From assembly GCF_018717645.1 (NCBI RefSeq), contig NZ_JAFLHG010000007.1, positions 151,264 to 215,263 on the forward strand: a stretch of 64,000 nucleotides of DNA, read 5' to 3'. This document shows positions 17,608 to 26,729 of the stretch, piece after piece. Position 1 is the first letter of the stretch. Each line of letters starts with the position of its first letter. The position numbers and the translations under genes were made by a program. Origin of the DNA: Microbacterium flavum. Its GTDB lineage: Bacteria; Actinomycetota; Actinomycetes; Actinomycetales; Microbacteriaceae. The notes under the pieces are model-generated. The model was not told where the DNA came from. It ran no database searches and saw only the letters and a program-made list of their open reading frames with translations.

Positions 17608-19065
17608 ATGCACTTCTCCGGCGCGCAGCCCACCGTCGATCTCACCTACTCGGACGTCTTCCTCGTGCCGCGTCGCTCGGACGTGACGAGCCGTCTGGAT
17701 GTGGACCTCTCGCCCGGAGACGGCTCGACCGCGACGATCCCGCTCGTCGCCTCGAACATGAACTCCGTCACCGGCCCGCGCCTGGCAGCCGCCCTCGCGC
17801 GGCGCGGCGGCCTCGGCGTCCTGCCGCAGGACATGCCGCTGCAGGACATCGACGCCGCGATCCGCTGGGTCAAGGAGCAGCCGGTGCCGTGGGACACGCC
17901 GCTCGTCCTTCCGGCGTCGGCGACCGTCGCCGAGGCCGCCGCCCTCGTCCCGCCGACGCCCGGGCACGGGATCGTCGTCGTCGCCGAGATCGGCGAGCGC
18001 GTGCACGTCGACGACATCCTGGGCGTCGTCCCGGCGACCCGCCTCGGCACGGCTCTGCCAGATGCGCGCCTGGGCGACCTCGCCCGCGGCCGCACGCCGT
18101 CGATCGATGCCGACGACGTCGACGACGCGCGGCACGCGTTCGACCTGATCGTGGCGACGGATGCCGAGACCGTCTGCGTCCTGCACCACGGCTACCTCGT
18201 GGGCACGCTCTCCCAGCGCACCGCGCTGCGCTCGACGATCTACCGCCCGGCGGTCGATGCGGACGGGCGCCTCATCGTCGCCGCCGCCGTCGGCATCAAC
18301 GGCGACGTCGCGGCGAAGGCGCGCGCGCTCGCCGCCGCCGGGGTGGACGTGCTCGTCGTCGACACCGCCCACGGGCACCAGGAGGGGATGCTCCGCGCGC
18401 TGCACACGGTGTCGGGCCTGGGCCTCGGCATCCCGATCGCCGCGGGCAACATCGTGACGGGGGAGGGCGCGCGCGATCTCGTCGCCGCAGGCGCATCGAT
18501 CCTCAAAGTCGGCGTCGGGCCGGGCGCCATGTGCACGACGCGGATGATGACCGCCGTCGGGCGCCCGCAGTTCTCGGCCGTGCTGGAGACGGCGCAGGCC
18601 GCGGCCGAGCTCGGCGCGCACGTCTGGGCCGACGGCGGGGTGCGCTACCCGCGCGACGTGGCGCTCGCGCTCGCCGCCGGCGCGGCGTCCGTCATGATCG
18701 GCTCGTGGTTCGCGGGCACGATCGAGGCGCCCGGACAGCTGCAGGTCGATGAGGCCGGCCGCGTGTACAAGGAGTCGTGGGGCATGGCCTCGACCAAGGC
18801 CGTGCACGGCCGGTTCGGCCGGCTCGACCCCTACGAGCGCGCCCGCAAGGAGCTCTTCGCGGAGGGCATCTCGTCCTCGAAGATCTACCTCGATCCGCTG
18901 CGGCCCTCCGTCGAGGACCTCGTCGACATGATCACGGCGGGCGTGCGGTCCTCGTTCACGTACGCCGGGGCATCCTCGGTCGCGCAGTTCCACGACCGCG
19001 CGACGGTGGGCCTCCAGTCCGCCGCCGGCTACGAAGAGGGCAAAGCGCTCCCCGTCAGCTGGTGA
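17608..19065 (+). CDS. guaB1: GuaB1-family IMP dehydrogenase-related protein (GMP reductase)
   Basis: A 485-residue TIM-barrel enzyme. The catalytic loop VGPGAMCTTRMMTAVGRPQ carries the active Cys; AAGNIVTGEGARDLVAAGAS and ADGGVRYPRD bind the phosphate. Residues about 95-215 form a CBS pair inserted in the barrel. Actinobacterial GuaB1 proteins act as GMP reductases that recycle GMP to IMP, rather than as IMP dehydrogenases; this is family knowledge. The ATG at 17608 opens the usual MHFSG start. It is divergent from kgd. Confidence 0.88.
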   Translation: MHFSGAQPTVDLTYSDVFLVPRRSDVTSRLDVDLSPGDGSTATIPLVASNMNSVTGPRLAAALARRGGLGVLPQDMPLQDIDAAIRWVKEQPVPWDTPLVLPASATVAEAAALVPPTPGHGIVVVAEIGERVHVDDILGVVPATRLGTALPDARLGDLARGRTPSIDADDVDDARHAFDLIVATDAETVCVLHHGYLVGTLSQRTALRSTIYRPAVDADGRLIVAAAVGINGDVAAKARALAAAGVDVLVVDTAHGHQEGMLRALHTVSGLGLGIPIAAGNIVTGEGARDLVAAGASILKVGVGPGAMCTTRMMTAVGRPQFSAVLETAQAAAELGAHVWADGGVRYPRDVALALAAGAASVMIGSWFAGTIEAPGQLQVDEAGRVYKESWGMASTKAVHGRFGRLDPYERARKELFAEGISSSKIYLDPLRPSVEDLVDMITAGVRSSFTYAGASSVAQFHDRATVGLQSAAGYEEGKALPVSW

Positions 19066-19231
19066 GCGCCCGGGCCGGCCCCGGTCCGGTCCGGTCCCGG
19101 CCGGTCTGCATCGCGAAAGCAGGGCGGATCGAGTCTTCGGCGGGCGTGGGGCCCCGTGCGGGTCGGTTCGGCCTGCTTTCCGAACGCCCCGCGGCCCTGC
19201 TCCCCCCGCGCGGCGCACGTGCGGCGTGCCG

Positions 19232-19237
19232 TAAACT
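19232..19237 (+). promoter_or_regulatory. Candidate -10 element for the CNNM/CorC gene pair
   Basis: TAAACT fits the actinobacterial TANNNT pattern and lies 82 bp upstream of the ATG at 19319; CATAAT at 19244-19249 is an alternative. No clear -35. The remainder of 19066-19318 is GC-rich with no coding evidence. Confidence 0.3.
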
Positions 19238-19318
19238 CGTCGCCATAATGGACGACCCTCCTAGTTGCAGACGATCGCCCCACCGACCCTCCCCGAGCAC
19301 GATCGGGGGTGACGCGTG

Positions 19319-20665
19319 ATGGATTACGTCATGTTGGGCGTGGGGCTCCTGCTCACCATCGGGACGGGATTGTTCGTCGCGAGCGAGTTCGCGCTCGTCA
19401 ACCTCGACCGCGCCGATCTCGAGGCCCGTCAGAACGCCGGCGAGTCGCGGCTGTCGCTGACGATCAGCGCCCTCCGGATCACCTCCACGCATCTCTCCAG
19501 CGCGCAGCTGGGCATCACTCTGACGACCCTCCTCACCGGTTACACGATGGAGCCCGCGCTCACGAATCTGCTGAGTCCGCTCTTCCATGCGTGGGGGGTG
19601 CCGGATGCCGCGGCCCGCGCCGTCTCGACCGTCGTCGCGATCGCGATCGCGACGACGTTCTCGATGATCCTCGGCGAGCTCGTCCCGAAGAACTTCGCCC
19701 TCGCGATCCCGCGTCAGACCGCGAAGCTCGTCATGCCGTTCCAGGTCGCGTTCACGACCGTGTTCCGCCCGGCGATCGTCGTCCTCAACGGCAGCGCCAA
19801 CGGCATCCTGCGCGGCATGGGCATCGAGCCCAAGGAGGAGCTCTCCGGAGCCCGGACCGCGGAGGAGCTCTCGAGTCTCGTCCGCCGCTCCGCGAGCGCG
19901 GGCGTTCTCGAGCAGGACACCGCGTCGCTCCTCGACCGCACCCTCACCTTCGCTCGGCTGACGACCGCCGACGTGATGACCCCGCGCCCGTCGATCCACG
20001 CGGTCGCCGCGGGCGACAGCGTCGAGGACGTCATCCAGCTCGCTCGGCGCACCGGCCACAGCCGCTTCCCCGTGTACGACGACTCGATGGACGACATCAT
20101 CGGCATCGCGCACCTCAAGCAGGCCGTCAGCGTCCCGCGCGATCGCCGCGCCGAGGTGCCGGCCGCGGCGATCGCCGAGGAGCCCCTGCGGGTCCCCGAG
20201 GCAGTCCACCTGGATGCCGTGATGGCCGAGCTGCGCGCCAAGGGCTATCAGATGGCCGTCGTCGTCGACGAGTACGGCGGCACGGCCGGCGTCGTCACCC
20301 TCGAGGACCTCGTCGAGGAGATCGTCGGCGAGGTGCTCGACGAGCACGACCGGTCGCGCGCGGGCGTCGTCCGCCTCGCGGACGCCGTCGTCTTCCCCGG
20401 GGACCTCCGCCCCGACGAGGTGCTCGACCGCACCGGCATCCGCGTGCCCGAGGGCGACGTCTACGACACCGTCGGCGGGTTCCTCATGTCCACCCTCGAG
20501 CGGATCCCCGTCGTGGGAGACCGCGTCGAGGTGGAAGACGGCACGCTCGAGGTGCAGCGGATGGACGGACGGCGCGTCGACCGCGTCAGGTTCACGCCGC
20601 GCCCGCTGCCGGCGGGAGCAGAGACCGATCCGGGCACTGCCCGCGAGGGAGGTGAGTCCCGATGA
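19319..20665 (+). CDS. CNNM/CorC-family (hemolysin C-like) membrane protein, first of a pair
   Basis: A 448-residue protein. A DUF21 membrane domain with four helices (about 1-190, including SSAQLGITLTTLLTGY and ILGELVPKNFAL) is followed by two CBS domains (VMTPRPSIHAV and GYQMAVVVDEYGGTAG) and a C-terminal CorC_HlyC domain. Members are linked to divalent cation (Mg/Co) handling. The start is GTG-ATG; I take the ATG at 19319, with GGGGG upstream. Its stop overlaps the start of the next, related gene by 4 bp, so the two may form a heteromer. Confidence 0.88.
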   Translation: MDYVMLGVGLLLTIGTGLFVASEFALVNLDRADLEARQNAGESRLSLTISALRITSTHLSSAQLGITLTTLLTGYTMEPALTNLLSPLFHAWGVPDAAARAVSTVVAIAIATTFSMILGELVPKNFALAIPRQTAKLVMPFQVAFTTVFRPAIVVLNGSANGILRGMGIEPKEELSGARTAEELSSLVRRSASAGVLEQDTASLLDRTLTFARLTTADVMTPRPSIHAVAAGDSVEDVIQLARRTGHSRFPVYDDSMDDIIGIAHLKQAVSVPRDRRAEVPAAAIAEEPLRVPEAVHLDAVMAELRAKGYQMAVVVDEYGGTAGVVTLEDLVEEIVGEVLDEHDRSRAGVVRLADAVVFPGDLRPDEVLDRTGIRVPEGDVYDTVGGFLMSTLERIPVVGDRVEVEDGTLEVQRMDGRRVDRVRFTPRPLPAGAETDPGTAREGGESR

Positions 20666-21717
20666 ACGACTGGGCCGGAATCGCGTGGCTCGTGGTGCTG
20701 CTCGCCTTCAACGCGTTCTTCGTCGGCGCCGAGTTCGCCGTCATCTCCGCACGCCGCTCGCAGATCGAGCCGCTCGCCGAACGCGGCTCCGCCACCGCGA
20801 AGACGGCGCTCTACGCCATGGAGCATGCGACGCTCATGCTCGCGACCTGCCAGCTCGGCATCACGATCTGCTCGCTGCTGATCCTGAACGTGTCCGAACC
20901 GGCGATCCACCACCTGCTGGAGGGGCCGCTCGGCCTCACCGGCTGGAGCGAGGCGGTGATCGGCGGCGTGGCCTTCGCGATCGCGCTGATCGTCGTCTCC
21001 TACCTGCACGTCGTCTTCGGCGAGATGGTGCCGAAGAACCTCGCCTTCTCGCTGCCGGACCGGGCGGTGCTGCTGCTCGCGACGCCGCTCGTCTGGGTCT
21101 CGAAGCTCTTCTACCCGATCATCGTGGCCCTCAACTGGATCGCGAACCACGCCGTGCGCCTCTTCGGCGTCGAGCCGAAGAACGAGGCCGCCTCGACCTT
21201 CACGCTCGACGAGGTGGCCACGATCGTCGCGCAGTCGCGCATCGAGGGCGTCCTCGACGACGCCTCGGGCTCGATCACCGCCGCGCTCGAGTTCACCGAC
21301 AAGAAGGCACGGGATGTCGCCGTGCCCCTCGGCGACCTCGTGACGCTCCCCGAGGCGACCACCCCGGACGAGATCGAGCGGGCCGTCGCCAAGCACGGGT
21401 TCTCCCGGTACGTCGTGGTCGACGGCGCGGGCATCCCGCTGGGCTATGTGCACCTGAAGGATGTGCTGCGCGCCGCGGAGGGGCCGGATGCCGAGCACAA
21501 GCTCGCGCGGCCGATCCAGCCCAAGCGCATCCACCACATGGTGCCGGTCCTGGAATCGACCGACCTCGAGGACGCCCTGGCCCTCATGCGCCGTTCGAGC
21601 CGCCACCTTGCACAGGTGCGCGACGAGACGGGCACGGTGACCGGGGTGCTGTTCCTCGAGGACATCATCGAGGAGCTCGTCGGAGAGGTGCACGACGCCA
21701 CCCGCCGCGGGTTCTGA
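20662..21717 (+). CDS. CNNM/CorC-family membrane protein, second of a pair
   Basis: A 351-residue paralogue of the upstream protein: DUF21 membrane domain (FVGAEFAVISARRSQIEPLA, CQLGITICSLL, VFGEMVPKNLAFSLP) and a CBS pair (VAVPLGDLVTLPEATT; HLAQVRDETGTVTGV). It ends after the second CBS domain and lacks the C-terminal CorC_HlyC domain of the first gene. The 4-bp overlap with the first gene and the difference in domain content suggest the pair works together in cation transport or its regulation. Confidence 0.87.
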   Translation: MNDWAGIAWLVVLLAFNAFFVGAEFAVISARRSQIEPLAERGSATAKTALYAMEHATLMLATCQLGITICSLLILNVSEPAIHHLLEGPLGLTGWSEAVIGGVAFAIALIVVSYLHVVFGEMVPKNLAFSLPDRAVLLLATPLVWVSKLFYPIIVALNWIANHAVRLFGVEPKNEAASTFTLDEVATIVAQSRIEGVLDDASGSITAALEFTDKKARDVAVPLGDLVTLPEATTPDEIERAVAKHGFSRYVVVDGAGIPLGYVHLKDVLRAAEGPDAEHKLARPIQPKRIHHMVPVLESTDLEDALALMRRSSRHLAQVRDETGTVTGVLFLEDIIEELVGEVHDATRRGF

Positions 21718-21775
21718 GCCCGCGGCGGTGCGGCGGGCGGCGGCCCGCGTCAGTCGGGCGGCGGCCCAGGGGCGC

Positions 21776-22855
21776 TCAGCGGGGCATCGCGCGGTGATAC
21801 TGCGCGGGCCACAGAGCCGACGTGAGGGCGGATGCCTCGCCGAGCTCCGTCGCGGCGCGCAGGGCGAAGTGCGGGTCGCGCAGCCATTCGCGGGCGGCGA
21901 GGATCACATCCGCATCGCCCGCGGCCAGGATCGCCTCGGCCTGCGCGCCCGAGGTGATCTCGCCCACGGCGCCGACGACGACGCCCGCCTCGGCGCGGAC
22001 GGCGGCCGCGAGCGGCACCTGGTAGCCGGGCCCCGTCGTGATCCGCTGGTGGGCGACGAGCCCACCGGAGGAGATGTCGAAGAACACGGCCCCGTGCTCT
22101 GCGGCCCACGCGGCGACGGTCGCGGTCTGTGCGGCATCCCAGCCGCCTTCGGCCCAATCCTCGGCGGAGAAGCGCACCGTGACGAGCGCGGCGGGAGCGG
22201 CCGCGCGGACGGCGTCGACGATGTCGAGGAGGAGCCGCGCGCGGTTCTCCAGCGACCCGCCGTACGCGTCGGTGCGGGTGTTCGACAGCGGGGAGAGGAA
22301 CTGGTGCAGCAGGTAGCCGTGCGCGGCGTGGATCTCGAGCATCTCGAAGCCGGCCGCGACCGCGCGCTCCGCCGCCGCCGCGAACGCCACGACGATCTCG
22401 TCGATGCCGCGCTCGTCCAGGGCGGCCGGCTCGGCGAATCCGTCGTAGGCGATCGCCGAGGGTGCGACGGTCTGCCATCCGCCGTCGGCTGCGGGCACCG
22501 AGCCGCGGTGGCCGGAGAAGGGCGACCAGGTCGACGCCTTCCGGCCGGCGTGGGCGAGCTGCATGCCGGGGAGCGCGCCGCGCGCGCGGATCGACGCGGC
22601 GACCGGTGCCCAGGCATCCCGCTGCGCGTCGTTCCACAGGCCGACATCCTCGGGGGAGATCCGCCCTTCCGGCAGGACGGCGGTCGCCTCGGAGATGACG
22701 ACGCCCGCTCCGCCGGAGGCGAACTGGGCGAAGTGGACGTGGTGCCAGTCGTTCGGCATCCCGTCCTGCGCCGAGTACTGGCACATCGGCGCGACCCAGA
22801 GCCGGTTGCGGATGGTGCGGCCGGCGAGATCGAGGGGGGTGAACAGCAGGCTCAT
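21776..22855 (-). CDS. NADH:flavin oxidoreductase, old yellow enzyme (YqjM/NamA type)
   Basis: A 359-residue FMN-dependent ene-reductase. The N-terminus LFTPLDLAGRTIRNRLWVAP with MCQYSA, the GMQLAHAGRKAS motif, EIHAAHGYLLHQFLSP and the C-terminal REWLRDPHF are all YqjM-class signatures. It reduces activated C=C bonds with NAD(P)H; natural substrate unknown. The start at 22855 is at the family N-terminus. It is divergent from nnrD (68 bp). Confidence 0.92.
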   Translation of the reverse strand: MSLLFTPLDLAGRTIRNRLWVAPMCQYSAQDGMPNDWHHVHFAQFASGGAGVVISEATAVLPEGRISPEDVGLWNDAQRDAWAPVAASIRARGALPGMQLAHAGRKASTWSPFSGHRGSVPAADGGWQTVAPSAIAYDGFAEPAALDERGIDEIVVAFAAAAERAVAAGFEMLEIHAAHGYLLHQFLSPLSNTRTDAYGGSLENRARLLLDIVDAVRAAAPAALVTVRFSAEDWAEGGWDAAQTATVAAWAAEHGAVFFDISSGGLVAHQRITTGPGYQVPLAAAVRAEAGVVVGAVGEITSGAQAEAILAAGDADVILAAREWLRDPHFALRAATELGEASALTSALWPAQYHRAMPR

Positions 22856-22923
22856 GCGGGCTCCGGTCGGTGTCGTCGAGGGTGGCGGGTGCGCTGTCGC
22901 CCTGCGCGGGTAGGGTGGCGCCC

Positions 22924-23799
22924 ATGACGCCTGACGCCCGCAGCTGGACCGTCGCCGAGGCGGCGGCGCACCTGAGGAGGCCAACGGCCGCCGACGACAA
23001 GTATTCCCGTGGTGTCGTCGGCGTCCGCACCGGCTCGGACCGCTATCCCGGCGCAGCCGTTCTCGGGGTGGAGGCCGCCCACCGCGCCGGCGCGGGGATG
23101 GTGCGCTATCTCGGCCCCGATCGGGCGACGGATCTCGTCCTGGCACGGCGCCCCGAGACCGTGGCCGCCGACGGGCGCGTCCAGGCCTGGGTCATCGGGT
23201 CGGGGACGGATGCCGCGGACCGCGCGCCGCACGAGACCGCGGCGCTCGGGGCGCTCCTGGCCGGCGAGGTGCCCGTCGTCGTGGACGCCGGAGCGCTCGA
23301 CCTCGTGCCCCGGCGATCGAGGCAGGCCCCCGTCGTGGTGACGCCGCACGGGAGCGAGCACGCGCGCCTGCGCCGTGACGCCGGGCTGGCCGAGGCGAGC
23401 GGAGATCGCGTGCGCGACGCCGCCGACACCGCGGCCGCGCTCGGCGTCGCCGTGCTCCTGAAGGGTGCGGAGACGATCGTCGCGACGCCCTCGGGCTGGT
23501 CGCGTGTCGTCACGGCGCCGACATCCTGGCTCGCGGCCGCGGGGACGGGTGATGTCCTGGGTGGGGTGCTCGGCGCGGTCGTGGCCGCGGCATCCGCGGA
23601 GCGCACCCTCGACGCGGAGGACCTCGGGCCGCTTGCGGCGACGGCGTCGCTGGTGCACGGGAGGGCGGCGGCGCGCGCGTCCGCCCTCCGCGGCGGTGGT
23701 CCGATCACGGCGCTCGACGTCGCGGGCGCCGTGCCGCTCGTCATCGGCGAGCTGCTGTCGGCCGACGCCGGCGACGCGGCCGCGCAGCGCGCGGAGTGA
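22924..23799 (+). CDS. nnrD: ADP-dependent NAD(P)H-hydrate dehydratase
   Basis: A 291-residue ribokinase-fold repair enzyme that dehydrates S-NADHX/NADPHX. Signatures are KYSRGVVGVRTGSDRYPGA near the N-terminus, VVVTPHGSEHARL, and AAGTGDVLGGVLGAV at the nucleotide site. The usual fused NnrE epimerase domain is absent, so an epimerase would have to be encoded elsewhere. Start is the ATG at 22924. Confidence 0.9.
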   Translation: MTPDARSWTVAEAAAHLRRPTAADDKYSRGVVGVRTGSDRYPGAAVLGVEAAHRAGAGMVRYLGPDRATDLVLARRPETVAADGRVQAWVIGSGTDAADRAPHETAALGALLAGEVPVVVDAGALDLVPRRSRQAPVVVTPHGSEHARLRRDAGLAEASGDRVRDAADTAAALGVAVLLKGAETIVATPSGWSRVVTAPTSWLAAAGTGDVLGGVLGAVVAAASAERTLDAEDLGPLAATASLVHGRAAARASALRGGGPITALDVAGAVPLVIGELLSADAGDAAAQRAE

Positions 23800-23836
23800 G
23801 GGTCTTCGCCGCGCGGTCCGCGTCGCCTTTCGTAGG

Positions 23837-25144
23837 ATGAGGAGGGTGTCGAGACGGGCTGTGCTGTGGACCGCGTTCGTGCTCGTGCACGTCGGGGTCG
23901 CGGCGCTCGGCTTCCTCCTGCCCAACGAGCCGATGGGCGACGTCTACCGGGTGTACGAACCGTGGTCGCGTCAGGCGCTGGACGGTCGCGGCATCGTCGG
24001 CATCACCGAACCGTGGGTCTACCCGCAACTCGCCCTCATCCCGATGATCCTCGCGCACGCGTTCGCGTGGATCGCCGGCTATACGGTCGGCTGGGCGATC
24101 CTCGTGACGGCCATGGATGCCGTCGCCTTCGCCGTGCTCGTCGGACGCGGGCGCTCGCAGCCCCGCGCGGTGGCGGCGGGCTGCTGGCTCGCCTTCATCG
24201 TGCTCCTCGGACCGGTGGGGCTCTACCGCCTCGACGGGTTCACCGTGCCCCTCGCGATCCTCGCGTGCCTGTGGCTCGTGGGGCGTCCGTGGGTCGCCTC
24301 GATGCTTCTGTCGGTCGCGACCTGGATGAAGGTGTGGCCGGCCGCGCTCCTCCTGGCCGCGGTCATCGCGGTACGTCGCCGCGGTGCGATCGTCCTCGGC
24401 GCCGTCGTCGTGTCCGCCCTGACGCTCGCCGGCATCCTCATCGCCGGCGGCGGATCGTCCGCGTTCGGGTTCATCACGGAGCAGACGACGCGGGGGCTGC
24501 AGGTCGAGGCGCCGATCGCGACCCCGTACCTGTGGGGCGCGCTCCTCGGCATCCCCGGCTTCCAGGTGTACTACTCGAGCGCGCTTCTGACCTTCCAGGT
24601 GACGGGCACGGCGATCGACCCGGTCATCGCGGCGATGACGGGGGTGCTCGTCGTCACGATGGTCGCGATCTCCGTCCTCGGCGCCGTCGCCGCGGCGCGG
24701 GGCGCGCGGTTCGCGTCGCTCTTCCCCGTGCTGTCGCTGACGCTCGTCCTCGGCTTCGTGGTCGCGAACAAGGTGGGCTCCCCGCAGTACCTGGTCTGGC
24801 TCGTCCCGCCGCTCGTCCTCGGTCTCGTCCTGCGGCGGGACTGGTGGCGCGCCCCGGCGGCGCTCGCCGGCGTCGCGGCCGCGCTCACCCAGCTCGTCTA
24901 CCCGCTCCTGTACGGAGGGATCCTCATCCCCGAGCCGGTCGCGGTCACGGCGCTCACCCTCCGCAACCTCGTGCTCATCGTCCTGTTCGTCTGGATGCTC
25001 GCGCGCCTCGGCCGCCTCGCGACCGTCTCACCCGCCCTGCACAGCCCCCACCCATCCGACCCCGGAGGTCCCCATGCTGATCGCCTTCTCCGTCGCACCG
25101 AGCGGCACCCCCCGTCACGCGCCGAGCGCGGCCCGCGCCGCTGA
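23837..25144 (+). CDS. Polytopic membrane glycosyltransferase, GT87/DUF2029-like
   Basis: A 435-residue membrane protein with about 9-10 helices. The first extracytoplasmic loop has GDVYRVYEPWSRQALDG with an early Asp, and the pattern VASMLLSVATWMKVWPA plus KVGSPQYLVWLVPPL matches mannosyltransferases of the GT-C superfamily that use polyprenyl-phosphate sugars. The start is either the ATG at 23837 or the GTG at 23846. The 3' end overlaps the thiamine-binding gene by about 70 bp in another frame, so the last ~20 residues may not be conserved. Confidence 0.72.
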   Translation: MRRVSRRAVLWTAFVLVHVGVAALGFLLPNEPMGDVYRVYEPWSRQALDGRGIVGITEPWVYPQLALIPMILAHAFAWIAGYTVGWAILVTAMDAVAFAVLVGRGRSQPRAVAAGCWLAFIVLLGPVGLYRLDGFTVPLAILACLWLVGRPWVASMLLSVATWMKVWPAALLLAAVIAVRRRGAIVLGAVVVSALTLAGILIAGGGSSAFGFITEQTTRGLQVEAPIATPYLWGALLGIPGFQVYYSSALLTFQVTGTAIDPVIAAMTGVLVVTMVAISVLGAVAAARGARFASLFPVLSLTLVLGFVVANKVGSPQYLVWLVPPLVLGLVLRRDWWRAPAALAGVAAALTQLVYPLLYGGILIPEPVAVTALTLRNLVLIVLFVWMLARLGRLATVSPALHSPHPSDPGGPHADRLLRRTERHPPSRAERGPRR

Positions 25145-25433
25145 CCCGGATGACGGCTCCGTCCACGACGCGGTCGCCGCGGCCGTCGCGGTCGTCCGCG
25201 CCTCGGGCCTGTCGCACCGCACGACCTCGATGTTCACCGAGATCGAGGGGGAGTGGGACGAGGTGTTCGCCGTCGTCAAGGCGGCCACCGAGGCCGTCCT
25301 GCCGTTCGGTTCGCGCGTCTCGCTCGTCCTGAAGGCCGACATCCGCCCCGGCTATACCGGCGAGATCGACGGCAAGATCGAGCGCCTCGAGCGGGCCTTG
25401 GAGGGGGAGGGCGACACTAAACTGTCTCGGTGA
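25074..25433 (+). CDS. Thiamine-binding protein (MTH1187/YkoF-like)
   Basis: A 119-residue protein with the MTH1187-type ferredoxin-like fold: MLIAFSVAP at the start, VRASGLSHRTTSMFTEIEG in the middle and VSLVLKADIRPG near the end. These bind thiamine or hydroxymethylpyrimidine. An unusual insertion of about 20 residues follows the first strand. The start has GGAGGTCCCC upstream. The stop overlaps the GTG of the MFS gene, suggesting that exporter and binder are co-expressed. Confidence 0.82.
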   Translation: MLIAFSVAPSGTPRHAPSAARAADPDDGSVHDAVAAAVAVVRASGLSHRTTSMFTEIEGEWDEVFAVVKAATEAVLPFGSRVSLVLKADIRPGYTGEIDGKIERLERALEGEGDTKLSR

Positions 25434-26710
25434 CCTCCTCGACACGTTCGACCGTCTCGAACACATCGAAGAGGGCGGCGACGATGGCGCTCCTCGCCCT
25501 CGCCATCGGATCCTTCGGCATCGGCATGACCGAGTTCGTCGTGATGGGCCTCCTGCCGCAGATCTCCGCAGACCTCATGCCGGATGCCTGGGCCCAGGAC
25601 AGTGCTGACGCCATCGCGAGCACGGGGTGGCTCATCACCCTGTACGCCCTCGGCGTCGTCGTCGGGGCTCCGACGATCGCGGCATCCGTCGCGAAGTACC
25701 CGCGGCACCGCGTCATGCTGGCGCTCGCCGTGGCGCTCACCGTCGGCAACGCGCTGACCTTCCTCATGCCGACGTTCGGGCTCGTCGCCGCCTCGCGCTT
25801 CCTCGCCGGGCTTCCCCACGGCGCGTACTTCGGCATCGGGGCACTCGTCGCCGCCGATGTCCTCGGCCCCGGCAAGCGTGCGCAGGGCGTCGCATTCGTC
25901 CTCACCGGGCTCACGGTCGCGAACGTCGTGGGCGTGCCGGTCGGGACGAGCCTCGGCCAGCAGTTCGGCTGGCGGGTGGCGTTCGTGATCGTCGCCGCGA
26001 TCTTCGCGCTCGCCGCCCTTCTCATCGCCCTCTTCGTGCCGCCGCACGCGGGGGACCCGGGGCGCACCCTGCGTGCCGAGCTCGGCGTCTTCCGCGTGCC
26101 GCAGGTGTGGCTGACCCTCGGGATCGGCGCGATCGGGTTCGGCGGCTTCTTCGCGGCCTACAGCTACATCGCCTCGATCGTGACGGAGGTCGCCCGCGCG
26201 CCCGGCTGGGTGGTCCCCCTCGTCCTCGTCGTCATGGGGGTGGGGATGACCGTCGGGAACCTGCTGGGTGGACGGCTGGCGGACATCGACCTGCGTCGCA
26301 CGCTTCTGTGGGGACTCGGCGGGCTCGCGCTCGTGCAGGTCCTTCTGGCGCTCACATCCGCGTGGATCGGGCCGCTCTTCGTCTTCGTCTTCGCGGTGGG
26401 CGCCGTCTCGGCGGTGCTGAGCCCCTCGATCCAGACCCGGCTGATGGATGTCGCGGGCGACAACCAGTCGATCGCCGCCGCCCTCAACCACTCCGCCCTG
26501 AACATCGGGAACGCGACCGGTGCGGCCCTCGGCGGGGCGGTCATCGCGGCGGGCTTCGGCTTCGTCGCACCGGTCTGGGTCGGCGCCCTGCTCGCCGCGG
26601 GCGGCCTCGTGATCGCCGCCGCGAGCTTCCGCGCGGACTCTCGCGGGCGTGCACGCGGCGCGGAGGTCCGCCACGGCGGAGCCGGGACGGTCCCGGACCC
26701 CGCCGTCTGA
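25430..26710 (+). CDS. MFS transporter, AraJ/DHA1-type
   Basis: A 426-residue transporter with twelve predicted helices. GSFGIGMTEFVVMGLLPQIS in TM1 and the later LAGLPHGAYFGIGALVAAD are characteristic of the AraJ/YdhP branch of the drug:H+ antiporter family. It starts at a GTG overlapping the stop of the thiamine-binding gene. Substrate unknown; the neighbour makes a thiamine-related compound possible but unproved. Confidence 0.85.
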   Translation: MTSSTRSTVSNTSKRAATMALLALAIGSFGIGMTEFVVMGLLPQISADLMPDAWAQDSADAIASTGWLITLYALGVVVGAPTIAASVAKYPRHRVMLALAVALTVGNALTFLMPTFGLVAASRFLAGLPHGAYFGIGALVAADVLGPGKRAQGVAFVLTGLTVANVVGVPVGTSLGQQFGWRVAFVIVAAIFALAALLIALFVPPHAGDPGRTLRAELGVFRVPQVWLTLGIGAIGFGGFFAAYSYIASIVTEVARAPGWVVPLVLVVMGVGMTVGNLLGGRLADIDLRRTLLWGLGGLALVQVLLALTSAWIGPLFVFVFAVGAVSAVLSPSIQTRLMDVAGDNQSIAAALNHSALNIGNATGAALGGAVIAAGFGFVAPVWVGALLAAGGLVIAAASFRADSRGRARGAEVRHGGAGTVPDPAV

Positions 26711-26729
26711 GCGCTCCGGCCCCGAACGC

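Noticed and set aside
17497..19218. N-terminal extension of the kgd frame across guaB1
   Set aside because: The extension is antisense to guaB1, low in complexity and rich in Arg/Gly; the family N-terminus begins at the GTG at 17496.
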